A stretch of 64,000 bases of DNA from JACCXG01 sp963785755 (GCA_963785755.1 CAWAXG010000075.1:806001-870000); one strand, 5' to 3'; shown: positions 17,979 through 28,198, numbered from the stretch's first letter. Notes: generated by a model not told the origin, from the letters alone. Numbers and translations are program-made.

Positions 17979-18842
17979 ATGAACCGACGCGACTTTCTGA
18001 CGACCGTCGCCGCCGTCCCCGCCCTCGCCGCCCTGCCCTCCGCGCAAACCGCGAAACCGGCTCCCGGGCCGCGCGGCCTCAAGCTGGGCACCGTCACCTA
18101 CAACATCGCGAAGGACTGGGACGTTCCGACCATCATCAAGAACCTGACCGAGGTCGGCATGGACGGGGTCGAGCTGCGCACGACCCACAAACACGGTGTG
18201 GAGCTCTCCCTCTCGCCGGCAGCGAGGGCGGAGGTGAAGAAGCGCTTCGACGACTCGCCGATCAAGATCGGCGGGCTCGGCACCATCTGTGAGTATCACT
18301 CACCCGATCCGGCGATCGTCCGCAAGAACATCGACGAGACCAGGGAGTGGGTGAAGCTCGCGAAAGACCTCGGCTCACCCAGCGTGAAGGTGCGCCCGAA
18401 CGGCATACCCAAGGAAGTGCCGGAAGAGAAGACGCTCGAGCAGATCGGCAAGGCGCTGCGCGAATGCGGCGTCGCCGCCGAGGAGCACGGCGTCAAGATC
18501 CAGCTCGAGGTCCACGGCAGCGAAAGCTCGCGCCTGCCGCGCATCCGCAAGATGCTCGACTACGGCGGGAACCATCCCGGCGTGAAGGTGTGCTGGAACT
18601 CGAATCAGACCGATCTGCTCGACGGCGGCTTCGAACCGGCGTTCAACCTGGTCAAGCGGCAGATCGGCCAGGTGCACATGCGTGACCTGTGGCTCGAGGA
18701 GTATCCCTTCCGGGAGCTGATCACGTCGCTCGTGCAGATGAAATTCGACGGCTACTGCTTCGCGGAGATTCCCGAATCGACCGACCCGATTCGGGTCCTC
18801 AGGTTCTATCGTGCGCTGTTCCGCGCATATCAGGGGCTGTAG
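17979..18842 (+). CDS. Exported sugar-phosphate isomerase/epimerase-like TIM-barrel protein
   Basis: A protein of 287 aa. The N-terminus MNRRDFLTTVAAVPALAALP is a Tat-type signal (twin Arg in NRRDF). The body is an AP-endonuclease-2-like TIM barrel with LKLGTVTYNIAKDWD (about 30), GVELRTTHKHGVELS (about 67), an E residue in IQLEVHG (about 175), VCWNSNQTD (about 205), IGQVHMRDLW (about 228) and YCFAEIPES (about 262). These E, D, H, E positions are the metal ligands expected for the family. Exported TIM barrels of this kind occur with DUF1080 and Gfo/Idh genes, and some act on 3-keto-2-hydroxyglucal intermediates. That role is inferred here. The convergent downstream gene ends 34 bp away. Confidence 0.83.
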   Translation: MNRRDFLTTVAAVPALAALPSAQTAKPAPGPRGLKLGTVTYNIAKDWDVPTIIKNLTEVGMDGVELRTTHKHGVELSLSPAARAEVKKRFDDSPIKIGGLGTICEYHSPDPAIVRKNIDETREWVKLAKDLGSPSVKVRPNGIPKEVPEEKTLEQIGKALRECGVAAEEHGVKIQLEVHGSESSRLPRIRKMLDYGGNHPGVKVCWNSNQTDLLDGGFEPAFNLVKRQIGQVHMRDLWLEEYPFRELITSLVQMKFDGYCFAEIPESTDPIRVLRFYRALFRAYQGL

Positions 18843-18856
18843 GCGGATTGGTTCAG

Positions 18857-18874
18857 GCAGGCCTGAAGGCCTGC
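18857..18874. terminator. REP-like hairpin between convergent genes
   Basis: GCAGGCC-TGAA-GGCCTGC gives a perfect 7-bp stem with a tetraloop. It sits between the stops of the convergent genes ending at 18842 (+) and 18876 (-). The TAG stop of the minus-strand gene lies in the ctacg tail that follows, so the element supplies that stop. A bidirectional terminator role is likely but not proven. Confidence 0.6.
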
Positions 18875-18875
18875 G

Positions 18876-20946
18876 CTACGGGTTCCGCACCGGCGCCCAT
18901 CCCGGCAGCGACACCGACGCGCGGTAGTTCGAGTCGTTGTAATGCGGGTTCCTGACCGGCGCGTAAATGCGCGAACCGGTGAACGGCCGATCCTGCGTGT
19001 AGATCCACACCCGCGTCTGATCCCACAGGATGACCTCGTCGCGCCGATCGCCGGTGACGTCCCGGACCGCCGACGCCAGATCCGGATGCCCGTCGTCGGG
19101 AAACACGACCACGCGCCGCAGCTCCCCGTCGATCATGCCGCCCTCGCGGATGTTGCCGGAGAGCAGGGCGAACTCCTGTCCGTCGCCGCGCCAGTTGACC
19201 GGCTCGAGGTGGCTCGAGCCGGGAATCATCTCGTCCTGCTTCAGGATGTTTCCGTCCGGATCCAGCAGCGTGACGATGCCGGGGTTGCGCCAGAAGTTGG
19301 CGATGAGGATCTGGAGGCCAGGCAGGTCGAGGCGATAGCGGCCGACGCTCTGCGTCTGGGCGTGTCCGAGGCGGACGTGCTTCAGGATTTTGCCGTCCGC
19401 AACGTCGAACACGAGAAAGCCCTCGTCTGAGCCGTCTACGTACGCACGCGGCGGCGCATCCGGCCGTCCGGTGAAATTGCCGATCGCAATCGCGTCCGCG
19501 TGGTCCCTCAGCGCCGTATCGTGGCTCCATCGCCGCTTGCCGTCGAGCTCCCACAACGAGTAGCCGATCAGGAATTCCTGCCGCCGGTCGCCGTTCGTGT
19601 CGATGGGGAACGGATAGTGACCGGTCTGGCCGAGGCCCTCCGAGACGAGCTTCAGCTCCTTGTTGAAGATCCAGAAGCCACGGTAGCGGTCCTTCACGAG
19701 GATGTCGCGCGGGGCGCCGTCCCCGCTCGCATCCACGAACAGCAGCGAATCGCCGTTGTTCAGCTCGTACGGCCGATCCTTGATCTCCGGTGACATCTGC
19801 GGCAGCCAGGCGGATCGCAGCTGCTTGCCAGTCCGGCCGTCGAGCACCTGCAGCTGGAAATCACGCGCGAGCACGACTTCGGTACGGCCGTCGCCGTCGA
19901 GGTCGTGAATCTGAAACGGCGTGTCGTTGGTGAGGAGATCGTTCTTCGGATTCGGTCTGCCCTGCTGCCACAGGACTTTACCCTCGAGCGTAACGGCGGT
20001 CAGGCAGCTGATCTGATCGAAGGCGTCGCCGCGTACCTTCGGGACCTGCTGCGCGAACAGCATGTCGAGCCGGCCGTCGCCATCGAGATCGCCGAATCGC
20101 ACGTTGCGTCCGGTGCCGTAGCCCTTGGTCTCGAACTGCCGCCACAGCTGCGGCCGGGGGTTGCCGGCCCGCAGCTGTTCGAGCTCGCGCTCGCGGGCGT
20201 CGATGCGCGTGCGCAGCTCGGCTGCCGCCGGCGCGGCCGCGGTCACACGAAAGTCTCTGAACCGGGCCGGCATGTTCGCCGTGATGCCGGCGATCCCCGC
20301 GGTCAGCTCTCGATCGCGGACGTCGATCAACGGCCTTGCCGTCGACGAATCCCTGCAGCCGATCGCCCTCGGCCCTGACCTCGAGGCGATACCAGGTCTT
20401 CGTGTCGTAGGCGAATGGCGCGGCCGCCAGTTCCCGCCAGGCGCTGACGCGGAATTCCTGATCGATCGGCAGCCGCAGCGCGAGCCGGAGCCGCTTGCCG
20501 TCCTCGAGCGCGAGCCGGTAGTAGCTGCGCGAGGTGCGATAGCGGAACGCGAGCCCCGCCTCTTTCTGCAGTGAGAGCGGCCGCACCGAGACTTCGACGC
20601 GATAGTCGCGCCACTCCGCGTCGCCGGTGACGAACAGCGGCGCGAACCGGAGATCCTCGTTGATCAGGTGCTGCTCGAGGTACGGCTTGTCCCCTTCGTC
20701 GCCGGCCGCCCACGAGTCGAGATGCACGATCGGATTGCGCCACGGATGCGTGCGCACGCCGCGGTGTTCGATGTAGTGGTATTCCTGAATCGCGCCGTTC
20801 AGCTGACCGAGGGGAGCGGAGAGGAGCCCTGGCGGGAAGCGGGAGAAGTCGTCAGAAAAAAGCTCGACGCTGTCCTGAACACGCGCTGACGCGCCACAAA
20901 CAGCCAGCGCGGTGGCGACGAGAAACGCACAGCTTCTGTGTTTCAC
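18876..20946 (-). pseudogene. Exported FG-GAP/VCBS propeller protein with N-terminal lectin-like domain, frameshifted
   Basis: Two overlapping minus frames make one protein of about 689 aa. The N-terminal part (GTG start at 20946, signal MKHRSCAFLVATALAVCGAS) has a DUF1080/LamG-like beta-sandwich (YRVEVSVRPLSLQKEAGLAF). It reads GFVDGKA and then shifts into the downstream frame LIDVRDRELTAGIAGI near 20332. Removing one base there restores a continuous protein, and the total length is 3n+1. The C-terminal part has at least four FG-GAP calcium-binding blades: FGDLDGDGRLDMLF, HDLDGDGRTEVVLA, PIDTNGDRRQEFLIGY and VRDVTGDRRDEVILWD. Such propellers occur in rhamnogalacturonan lyases of family PL11 and in integrin-like proteins; a lyase role is possible but was not established. 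The break may be real or a sequence error. Confidence 0.72.
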
Positions 20947-20966
20947 CCCGTCTCAGCGTCTCGTAG

Positions 20967-20986
20967 CTTCCGCCTTCGGGCGAAAG
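20967..20986. repeat. REP-like imperfect hairpin and single-orientation TGAACCC words
   Basis: CTTCCGCC-TTCG-GGCGAAAG has one C/A mismatch in an 8-bp stem. Further on, at about 21049-21079, the words tgaacctttgaacccttgaa appear in one orientation. They belong to the same word family as the array at 1966-2112. Both lie in the 135-bp gap between the TonB receptor end and the upstream end of the FG-GAP gene. Confidence 0.5.
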
Positions 20987-21081
20987 GATGGGCGGGAGAG
21001 CTAGATATCCAACGCGAGGCGGAATTGGGAATTGTCCGCCTCGCGCTGAACCTTTGAACCCTTGAACCCTTGAACCTCTAG

Positions 21082-24000
21082 TTAGAAGATGATCTTCGAC
21101 CCGATCTGAATGTTCCTCGGCAGATTGTTCTGGCTCGAGACCAGGCCGAAGGTGGCGCTCGTCGGATCGAGGTTCGGGTTGTTGTAGAACACGTCGTTGA
21201 ACGCGTTGTACAGCTCGATGTGGAACTGGGCGCGCACGCGTCCGATGTCGAACCCTTTCACGAACGACATGTCCCAGTTGGTGTAGCGCGGTCCGCGGAA
21301 CGCGTCCCAGCGCGAGGGAAGCGTGCGGATGTTGTTCGCCAGCCGGATGCGCTGGTCGGCCCGCTGCTTCGCCGGATCGTCCGCGCCGTTGGTCTGCACC
21401 GCGGCGTCGTGGAAGTAGAAGCCGCTGATGTCGAACACCGGAACGTCCGGGTTGTTGGTGTAGTTCGTCTTCAGCTGGGTGATGTCGCCGTTGTAATAGA
21501 CGTTGCCCATCGACAGGTTCGGACGGCCGGTCTGCCAGTTCCAGATTGCCGAGACGCTCCAGTTGCCGATAAAGGCGTTGACCACCGGGTGCGCATCGCT
21601 GGCGAACTTCCGGCCACGGCCGAACGGCAGTTCCCAGATGCCGTTGAACACCAGCCGGTGCCGCAGGTGCGTGTCGTTGTACCGTTCCTCGTAGTCGGTA
21701 TCGGTCTCGTTGAGCCGGCTGCCCTGTTCCTTGAAATCGGACCAGGTATACGCCGTATCCAGCTGGTATCCGCCGCGGAACCGCTTGGTGATGCGGAACT
21801 GCGCGGAGTCGAAGTTGCTCGAGCCGGTGTAGAGCCGCGTGTCGACGTTGCCGAACTGCGGATACGGGCGCAGGAGATTCGACCGCGCCGTCGTGTTGCT
21901 GTTCAGATTCCTCGCCTGGCAGCAGACCGCGGAAGGGATTGGTCACATTGGCGGACAGGAAATCGACCGTCGCCTGATCGCGCGTCGTACTGGTCGTGAG
22001 GTACTGCCGCGGTAGCGGATTCAGGTTGTAGTCAGTGGTCAGAGTCGTAGCTTCGGCTGGCCACGTAGGCGCCTTCAACGACCCACTGCCCTGGCAGCTC
22101 ACGCTGCATGCTGATCGACCAGCGCATCGACTGGCCGTTCTGATAATCCAGGTCGTCGTTGAAGCGGCCGATGCCGCGGCCGACGAACGTGTTGACGCCG
22201 TTGCTGTTGCCTGGAGGCTCCAGCACGCCATCCGGGAACGGATTCGCCAGATTCGCTCGAATCGTCAGCCCGACGTCATTCGTGGGCACGATGTTCGTGG
22301 CCTGCGAGAACCCGGGCTGGTAGATCCCGCTGATATCGAAGAGCGCCGGGACCGCGTAGATGGCCCATCCGCCGCGCAGGACGGTCTTCTCGTCCACCTG
22401 ATAGGCGAAGCCGACGCGCGGCTGGAAGTTGTTCTTGTCCGCATTGTAGGTGCCGCGATTGCTGTCGTCGGCGAACGTCAAACCGCCCTGCACCTGGAAC
22501 GCGCTGGGGGGGACTTGGGGATCGGCGCAGCCGCGTAAGCGGCCTCGGCCGCCGAAGTAATCGCGAGAGTGGCCGTCGGATCCCAGCCGCGTACGTTGCG
22601 ATTGTCACGCTCGGTCGGCGCGCCTTCCAATTCCCAGCGCAGCCCGAGGTTCAGCGTCAGCTTGTTGTTGACCTTCCAGTCGTCCTGGAAGAACACGCCG
22701 CCGTAGATCACCTGGTTGAAGCGGGTCGTGCTGCGATCGATGAGCCCGCCGCTCGGCAGTCCGAGCAGCATGGCCGCCAGATCCTGCCCAATCGCCGCGG
22801 CGGACGAGTTGTCCAGCTGTTTGGTGAACAGGTTGGCGCTGGCGCGCGCGAAGTCATAGCGGCCGGCGGAATGCACGCTCGGGAAGCTCTCTTCGCGATA
22901 GACACGGAAATCGCCGCCCGATCGGAAGCTGTGCTGACCGCGAATGAGCGTCCAGGTCGGCTGCGCCGAGTAGATGCTCGCATTCGTGCCGCCTGCGAAC
23001 GTATCGCCCAGATCGCTGTACGACGCATCGTCGAACTCGAAACGCGGGAAGTACTGGTTGTCGCCGAAGTACTGCGTCGCGGCCGGGCCCCAGCCGAGCG
23101 ACGAGGGGTTGAACAGCCCCTGGTGCTGGCGGATGCTCGGCTCCTGGAACCGGGAATAGCTCGCGCGCACGTTCAGCAGCGAAGACGAGGACATCGTCCA
23201 GACGTGATCGACGTTGAACGCGTCGTTGATGCGATAGAGGAAGTTGCCGGTCGGCCGGATCCCGTTCACTTCATTCGTCCAGTTGCCGCGGTTCTCCTCG
23301 CGGTTGTTGCGCGAATAGCGAACGAAGAAGCGCTGTTTGTCGGTCAGGACGTGATCGACGCGGAAGTTCATCGAGTAGAAGTCGTCACCGCGCGGGTTCG
23401 TGCTGATGTAGTTGTTCAACCCGGTCGCGGTACCGGCTTGATTCGGCAGCGGGTAGTACTTCAGGTACTCGCGCGCAATCGGACTGATGAGTTCCGCGGG
23501 AATGATGTTGTTCGGGAAGGGCTGCCGTTCGACGCGGCCGTCGGCGCGGCGAGACAGCGGTCCTCGGATCGTAGATCCGGATCCCCTGCGAGAGCAGCGC
23601 CGAGAAGTCGCCGTTGCGCTGCGCCTCGGTCGGGACGGTGAACTGGCCCGGCTCCGGGAACGTGTCGTAGAGCCACTCGAACGCGGTGAAGAAGAACGTC
23701 TTGTCGCGGCCGTCATACAGCTTGCCGAGCGACGCCGGGCCGCCGGCGTTGAAGCCGTAACGCTTGTAGTCGATGCGTGTCCTTCGGCCGGCCGGCGCGC
23801 TCGAGGAAGAAGTCGTTCCCCGACAGCGCCTCGTCGCGGTAGTGGTAGTAGCCGTCGCCCTTGATCTTGTTGGTGCCGCTCTTGAGCGTGACGTTCACCG
23901 TCGCGCCGGCGGTATGTCCCTGCTGGGCGTCGAAGGTCGCCGTTTCGACCTTGAATTCCTGGACGGCGCCGGCCGGCGGGACGAACGCCACGCGGCGGCC

Positions 24001-24636
24001 GTTCGCCATGTTGGGCGAGCCGTCGAGCGTGAACTCATTGCGGCCCGGTCCACCATCGGCGGTGAAGTCGGACGTGCCGCCGTTGTCGAACGGACGCGAG
24101 AACTTGAGGTCGCCGTGATAGGCGACGCCGGGCGCGAGCCGCGCGAGCACGAACGGGTTGCCGTCCGAGAGCGGCATCAGGGCGATCTGCTTTTCGTCGA
24201 TGACCTGGCCGGCCGATCCGGTTCGAGTCTCGAGCAGCGGCGTCTGGGCGGCCACGGTGACGGTCTCTTCGAGGCGTCCGACTTCCAGCTTGAAGTCCGC
24301 TTCGAGGCGATCCCCGAGCCGGATGGCCACGTTGTCGCGCATCACTTTCTTGAAGCCCTGGAGCTCGGCGGTCACCGAATAGGTGCCGGGTGTCAGATAG
24401 AGCAGCGAATAAGTGCCGGTATCGTTGGTAACCGCCTCATTGCTGACGTTCGTCTCTTTGTTGGTGACAGTCACCGTGACGCCCGGCAGGACCGCGCCGG
24501 ATTCATCGGTAACCCGTCCGCCGATGGCGCCCCGAAAATCCTGCGCCGACGCGATCCCGGCCAGCACGCCGAGCGTGAGCACAAGCACGCAGGCGCGTCG
24601 CAGCCAGCTGTGGAATCGCACACCTGAAAAGTACAT
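21082..24636 (-). pseudogene. TonB-dependent outer-membrane receptor with N-terminal carboxypeptidase-like domain, multiply frameshifted
   Basis: Start at 24636 (MYFSGVRFHSWLRRACVLVL) with AGGAGGAG just upstream; about 1183 aa if repaired. A signal peptide is followed by a carboxypeptidase regulatory-like domain (GAIGGRVTDESGAVLPGVTV), a plug domain (MPLSDGNPFVLARLAPGV, RNEFTLDGSPNMANG) and a 22-strand-type barrel ending NLPRNIQIGSKIIF. It should import oligosaccharides across the outer membrane. The frame changes five times: near 23770 (after GRPKDT), 23565 (before SRRADGRVERQPF), 22508 (a C7 tract that needs C8), 22050 (after ASRSYD) and 21920 (after GLLPG). Four changes are restored by removing one base and one by adding a C, and net length is again 3n. 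Operator site B lies upstream. Confidence 0.8.
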
Positions 24637-24707
24637 AGCCTCTCCTCCTGGAAACCCTCGAACTGTGGCGGAAGCCATTGTATGGCAGAGGGATACCGAA
24701 TCACAGC

Positions 24708-24721
24708 CTTTAGCGGTAAAG
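24708..24721. promoter_or_regulatory. LacI-type operator, site B (between TonB receptor and kdgD)
   Basis: CTTTAGCGGTAAAG is the most palindromic of the four sites (CTTTA and TAAAG arms around GCGG, centre CG). It lies 11 bases before the kdgD ATG and 72 bases before the receptor start, so it could control both divergent genes. On the receptor side, a -10-like TACAAT is visible on the minus strand near 24680. Confidence 0.6.
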
Positions 24722-24731
24722 TTTAGCGACC

Positions 24732-25641
24732 ATGTCCATGGCACCCGAGACCTTGAAAGCCGCCCTGCACGGAGCAATCGCGTTCCCGGTCACTCCGTTC
24801 GCGGACGATTTGTCCCTGGATCTCGACGGATTCCGCGCCAATCTGCGCGCCATGCTCGCGCACCCCATCGTCGCCATCGTCGCGCCGGGGGGAACCGGGG
24901 AGATGTATTCCCTGACGCCCGACGAGCACGCCGCCGTGACTCGGGCCGCCGTCGAGGAGGCCTCGGACCGGATCCCGGTCATCGCGGGAGTGGGCTTCAA
25001 CGTCCCGATCGCCGCAGGGCTCGCGCGTCAGGCCGCCGCCGTCGGCGCCGCCGGCATTCTCGCGTTCCCGCCGTACTATCCTCAGGCCGACGATGACGGC
25101 TTGTTCGAGTACCTACCGGAGGATTGGCGAGGCGACCTCGCTCGGACTGCTCGTCTACAGCCGCGACTGGGTCCATCCGGGTCCGGCCGCCGTGGCTCGT
25201 CTCGCCGCGGGTATCCCGACGCTCGTGGGGTGGAAGGACGGCCAGGGGGACATCCGGCGATTGCAGGCACTGCGGTCGCATGTCGGCGACCGGCTGCACT
25301 GGATCGGCGGCGCGGGTGACGACATGGTACCTGCCTACTACAGCACCGGCATCCGCGCGTTCACCTCGTCTATCGCGAACATCGCGCCGCATCTCGCCGT
25401 GCAGCTGCACGAGGCCGCGGCAAGGGGCGATGCGCAGACGCTGCAGCCGTTGATGGATCTGATCGTGCCGCTGTACGCGCTGCGGGCGAAGCGCCGCGGC
25501 TACGAAGTGACGGTCATGAAGGCGCTGATGAACCTGATGGGCCTGGCCGGCGGCCGCGTGCGGGCTCCCCTTCCGGAGCTCGACGCGCAGCACCTGACCG
25601 AAGTGCGGACGCTCGCCGCGCTGTGGGCCGCGCGGACTTAA
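24732..25641 (+). pseudogene. kdgD: 5-dehydro-4-deoxyglucarate dehydratase, frameshifted
   Basis: A class I aldolase-fold (DHDPS superfamily) enzyme that dehydrates and decarboxylates 5-keto-4-deoxy-D-glucarate to 2-oxoglutarate semialdehyde. The N-terminal half has AIAFPVTPFADDLSLDLDGF, PGGTGEMYSLTPDEH and PVIAGVGFN. The C-terminal half, in the next frame, has LGLLVYSRDW, the Schiff-base lysine region GWKDGQGDIRRL and GGRVRAPLPEL, which fit KdgD better than DapA or NanA. The frame breaks near 25112, where gag-tac-c-tac-cgg would read EYYRRIGEATS after removal of one base; total length is 3n+1, about 302 aa. It is divergent from the TonB receptor and shares operator site B. Its stop lies only 6 bp from the convergent RraA-like gene. 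Confidence 0.78.
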
Positions 25642-25647
25642 CGAAGG

Positions 25648-26397
25648 CTAGATCCTCCCGAACTGTTTCACCGCTTCCCTGATCGATCGGAACTTCTCGA
25701 TGAACGGGTACATCCGGTGCTCCGTGTCGTCGAGCTCCTGCGCCTTCTTCAGCACTTCCTGGACGCGTTTGACCGGCACTACCGCGACGCCGTCCTCGTC
25801 GGCGGTGACGATGTCGCCCGGATTCACGCGGACGCCGGCGCAGACCACCGGAACGTTGACGCCGGTGACCCGGAAGTGATTGATCGTCGTGGACGGCACG
25901 ACGCCGCGGCTGAACACGGGGAACTGGAGCCGGCGAATCTGCGGCGTATCACGGACCGACGCATCGATCACCGCCCCGGCAAAGCCGCGATACTTCATCG
26001 CCGTGGCCATGAGCCCGCCGATGCCGGCGTAGTCGCCGCTGTCGTCGCTCGACGCGCCGGCAACGGCCGCGCGCTCGAGGACCATGACGTACACCGATCC
26101 CGCCGGCGCCGCGTCGATCGCATCGAGCATGCCCTGCGACGCCGCGGATCCTTCCTTGTGCTCTTCCTTTTTCAGCTGCACCGTGACGGCCGGTCCGGCG
26201 AACTTCGTCGCCGTGAGCGGGCGCATCTGGTGCGACATGTGCGCGCGCTCGCCGTAGAGCTGTTCGATGGCGTCAGCGACGGACGCGACCTCGACCATCC
26301 GGAACTCGTCGGCGATCGAGAGCTGCGATGGCTGCGCCACGACCCAGACGCCACCGAGCGCCGTGAGGGCGACCATCAGAGAGACTGCGCGCTTCAT
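25648..26397 (-). CDS. Exported RraA-like / HMG-aldolase family protein
   Basis: A protein of 249 aa. The start MKRAVSLMVALTALGGVWVV at 26397 overlaps the stop of the aldolase gene (ATGA), and the N-terminus is a signal peptide ending near VVAQ. The body is RraA-like: GGLMATAMKYRGFAGAVIDA followed by SVRDTPQIRRLQFPVF (about 130-165), then NPGDIVTADEDGVAVVPV (about 205). The fold is shared by 4-hydroxy-4-methyl-2-oxoglutarate aldolases and the RNase E inhibitor RraA. The family usually has D-G-x-x-R-D; here the residue after the first Asp is Ala (DASVRD). Most RraA proteins are cytosolic, so an exported one is unusual. A role in sugar-acid cleavage is suggested by the neighbours. Confidence 0.8.
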   Translation of the reverse strand: MKRAVSLMVALTALGGVWVVAQPSQLSIADEFRMVEVASVADAIEQLYGERAHMSHQMRPLTATKFAGPAVTVQLKKEEHKEGSAASQGMLDAIDAAPAGSVYVMVLERAAVAGASSDDSGDYAGIGGLMATAMKYRGFAGAVIDASVRDTPQIRRLQFPVFSRGVVPSTTINHFRVTGVNVPVVCAGVRVNPGDIVTADEDGVAVVPVKRVQEVLKKAQELDDTEHRMYPFIEKFRSIREAVKQFGRI

Positions 26398-27167
26398 GGT
26401 GTACTCCGCTTGAAGAGCTGCACGAGGGCATCGCACCCTTTGCGCAGCGTGACGACGTCGCTGCCGACCGCAACGTAATTGAAGCCCATGTCGAGATAGG
26501 CGCGGGCGTCGGCCTCGACCGGGGCGAGAATGCCGATCGGTGTGCCGACGTTTTGCGCGCGCCGGCACGCGTCTGCGATCGCCCGCCGCACCTCGGGATG
26601 AGCGTTCTGACCGAGGTAGCCGAGCGACGCGGCGAGATCGGACGGGCCGATGAACACGCCGTCGACGCCGTCGACCGCGGCAATCTGTTCGAGCGCATCG
26701 AGCGATTTCCGCGTCTCGAGCTGCACGAGCACGCACATCTCGTCGTCGGCGCGCTGGAAATACTCCGGCACGCGGCCGTAGCGGTTCGCGCGATGGACCG
26801 CCGCCACGCCGCGCACGCCGCGCGGCGGATAGCGGGTTGCGGCCACCGCGCGTTCGGCTTCTTCCACCGACTGGACGAAGGGCACGAGCAGCGTCTGTGC
26901 GCCGACGTCCAGCAGCCGCTTCAGGATGACGGCGTCATTCCACGCCGGGCGTACGACCGGCGCTGCGGTGCCGAGCGAGGCAGCGCGGAGGTGGTCCGCG
27001 ACCATCGGCGTTTCGTTGGGCGCGTGCTCGGTGTCGATGAGGATCCAGTCGAAGCCGGAATCGGCCAGGATTTCCGTCGCGGCGGCGCTGGCCAGGCTGC
27101 TCCACAGCCCGATCAGCTGGCGCCCGGAGCGCAGCGCCTGCTTGAACTGGTTGACCGGAAAGTCCAA
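26394..27167 (-). CDS. HpcH/HpaI-type 2-keto-3-deoxy-sugar-acid aldolase
   Basis: A protein of 257 aa. It is a class II (metal-dependent) pyruvate aldolase of the HpaI/GarL/RhmA family that splits 2-keto-3-deoxy acids into pyruvate and an aldehyde. Catalytic features: the His in LIDTEHAPNE (about 48), the Arg in APVVRPAWND (about 73), the metal ligand Glu in LVQLETRKSL (about 150) and the metal ligand Asp in IGPSDLAASLG (about 177). It is translationally coupled to the RraA-like gene and 4 bp downstream of the TIM-barrel gene. With ManD and FucD nearby, substrates such as 2-keto-3-deoxy-L-rhamnonate or L-fuconate are plausible. Confidence 0.88.
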   Translation of the reverse strand: MDFPVNQFKQALRSGRQLIGLWSSLASAAATEILADSGFDWILIDTEHAPNETPMVADHLRAASLGTAAPVVRPAWNDAVILKRLLDVGAQTLLVPFVQSVEEAERAVAATRYPPRGVRGVAAVHRANRYGRVPEYFQRADDEMCVLVQLETRKSLDALEQIAAVDGVDGVFIGPSDLAASLGYLGQNAHPEVRRAIADACRRAQNVGTPIGILAPVEADARAYLDMGFNYVAVGSDVVTLRKGCDALVQLFKRSTP

Positions 27168-27171
27168 GGCC

Positions 27172-28119
27172 TCAGGCGACCTGCGCAGCCATGACGAGAT
27201 TCTTCATATAGGCGAGCGAGATCCGGCTGGCGCGATCGATCTCTTCGATGCCGGCGATGCGATGGTCCTTCACGCAGGGCAGGCAGTACTCCGAGACGAC
27301 ATAGCCCTCATAGCCCACGTGCTGGAGCTCGGCCAGGAACCGCTTGTAGTTGATCAGCCCGCCGAACGAGGGCGCCGGATCCTGCACCGCACCGCCATCC
27401 GTCGACTCCGAGAAATTCCAGGCGCCGTAGTGCGTCAGGAGGACGTGCTCGCCGCACGCGCGGACGGCTTCCCGGATGTAGTCGTCGCTCTGCCGCTCCT
27501 GGAAGAGCGGGGCGTCGAGGCACAGCCCGATGTTGGGCCGGTCGACCTCGCGCATCATGTCGAGCGTGTCCTCGTAGCCGATCCGCAGCACCGGCGCGTG
27601 GTTCTGGAGCGCCAGGGTGATGCCGCGCTCGGCGGCGAAATCAGCGGTCTCGCGTAACCCGTCGACGGCGCGCCGCCACCTCCGGAGGTCCGCCGGATAC
27701 AGCCGCTTGAAGTAACTGCCCTTCTCGTAGGACGCGTAGAACGCGGTGTCGTCCTCGTCGTTGACGAGCCCGGGCCATGCCGCGAACACCTTCACCACTT
27801 CGACTTCCAGGTCGCACGCGAGATCGATCACCAGGCGCATCATCGCGAGGTTGTTCTCACGCTCTTCCATGAGCGGGCTCGCGAAGTTCGACATGCTCTC
27901 GACGGCGCAGAGCTCGATGCCTTCGGCGGCGGCAACCGCCCGGATCTCCTGCCGGTGCTGCTTCGTCAGGTCGAGCGGAGACGCAACCGGCCGCTTCGTC
28001 TCGATCGAGATCCCGTCGAACCCGAGCTCCCGTGCTTTTCGGATCTGTTCGGGCAGCGTCAACGCCCGGCCGTCATAGAACTGGCCCGAATACGACACGG
28101 TCAGGAACGCGAACTTCAT
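27172..28119 (-). CDS. Sugar-phosphate isomerase/epimerase-like TIM-barrel enzyme
   Basis: A protein of 315 aa, with no signal peptide. AP-endonuclease-2-like TIM barrel: LGFDGISIETKRP (about 33), LCAVESMSNFA (about 70), VEVVKVFAAWPG (about 105), ITLALQNHAPVLR (about 165), IGLCLDAPLFQER (about 195), VLLTHYGAWNF (about 225) and YEGYVVSEYCLPC (about 270). The E, H, D, H and E positions fit a divalent-metal site. Members isomerise or epimerise sugars and keto-sugar acids or act as dehydratases; the exact reaction is unknown. It forms a tight run with the aldolase and RraA-like genes. Confidence 0.85.
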   Translation of the reverse strand: MKFAFLTVSYSGQFYDGRALTLPEQIRKARELGFDGISIETKRPVASPLDLTKQHRQEIRAVAAAEGIELCAVESMSNFASPLMEERENNLAMMRLVIDLACDLEVEVVKVFAAWPGLVNDEDDTAFYASYEKGSYFKRLYPADLRRWRRAVDGLRETADFAAERGITLALQNHAPVLRIGYEDTLDMMREVDRPNIGLCLDAPLFQERQSDDYIREAVRACGEHVLLTHYGAWNFSESTDGGAVQDPAPSFGGLINYKRFLAELQHVGYEGYVVSEYCLPCVKDHRIAGIEEIDRASRISLAYMKNLVMAAQVA

Positions 28120-28198
28120 GACGGAACCTCCCTGCGGCGCGGCCTGGTCCGGCCGGCGCTCGAAGCTGGATTATATGCGCGCCGCCCCGGGGACGCCC

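Noticed and set aside
20852..22231. A 459-residue minus-strand frame that could be taken as one gene.
   Set aside because: Only a short stretch near YNLNPLPRQYLTTST belongs to the TonB receptor; the rest is an out-of-frame reading of the receptor and of the gap after it.
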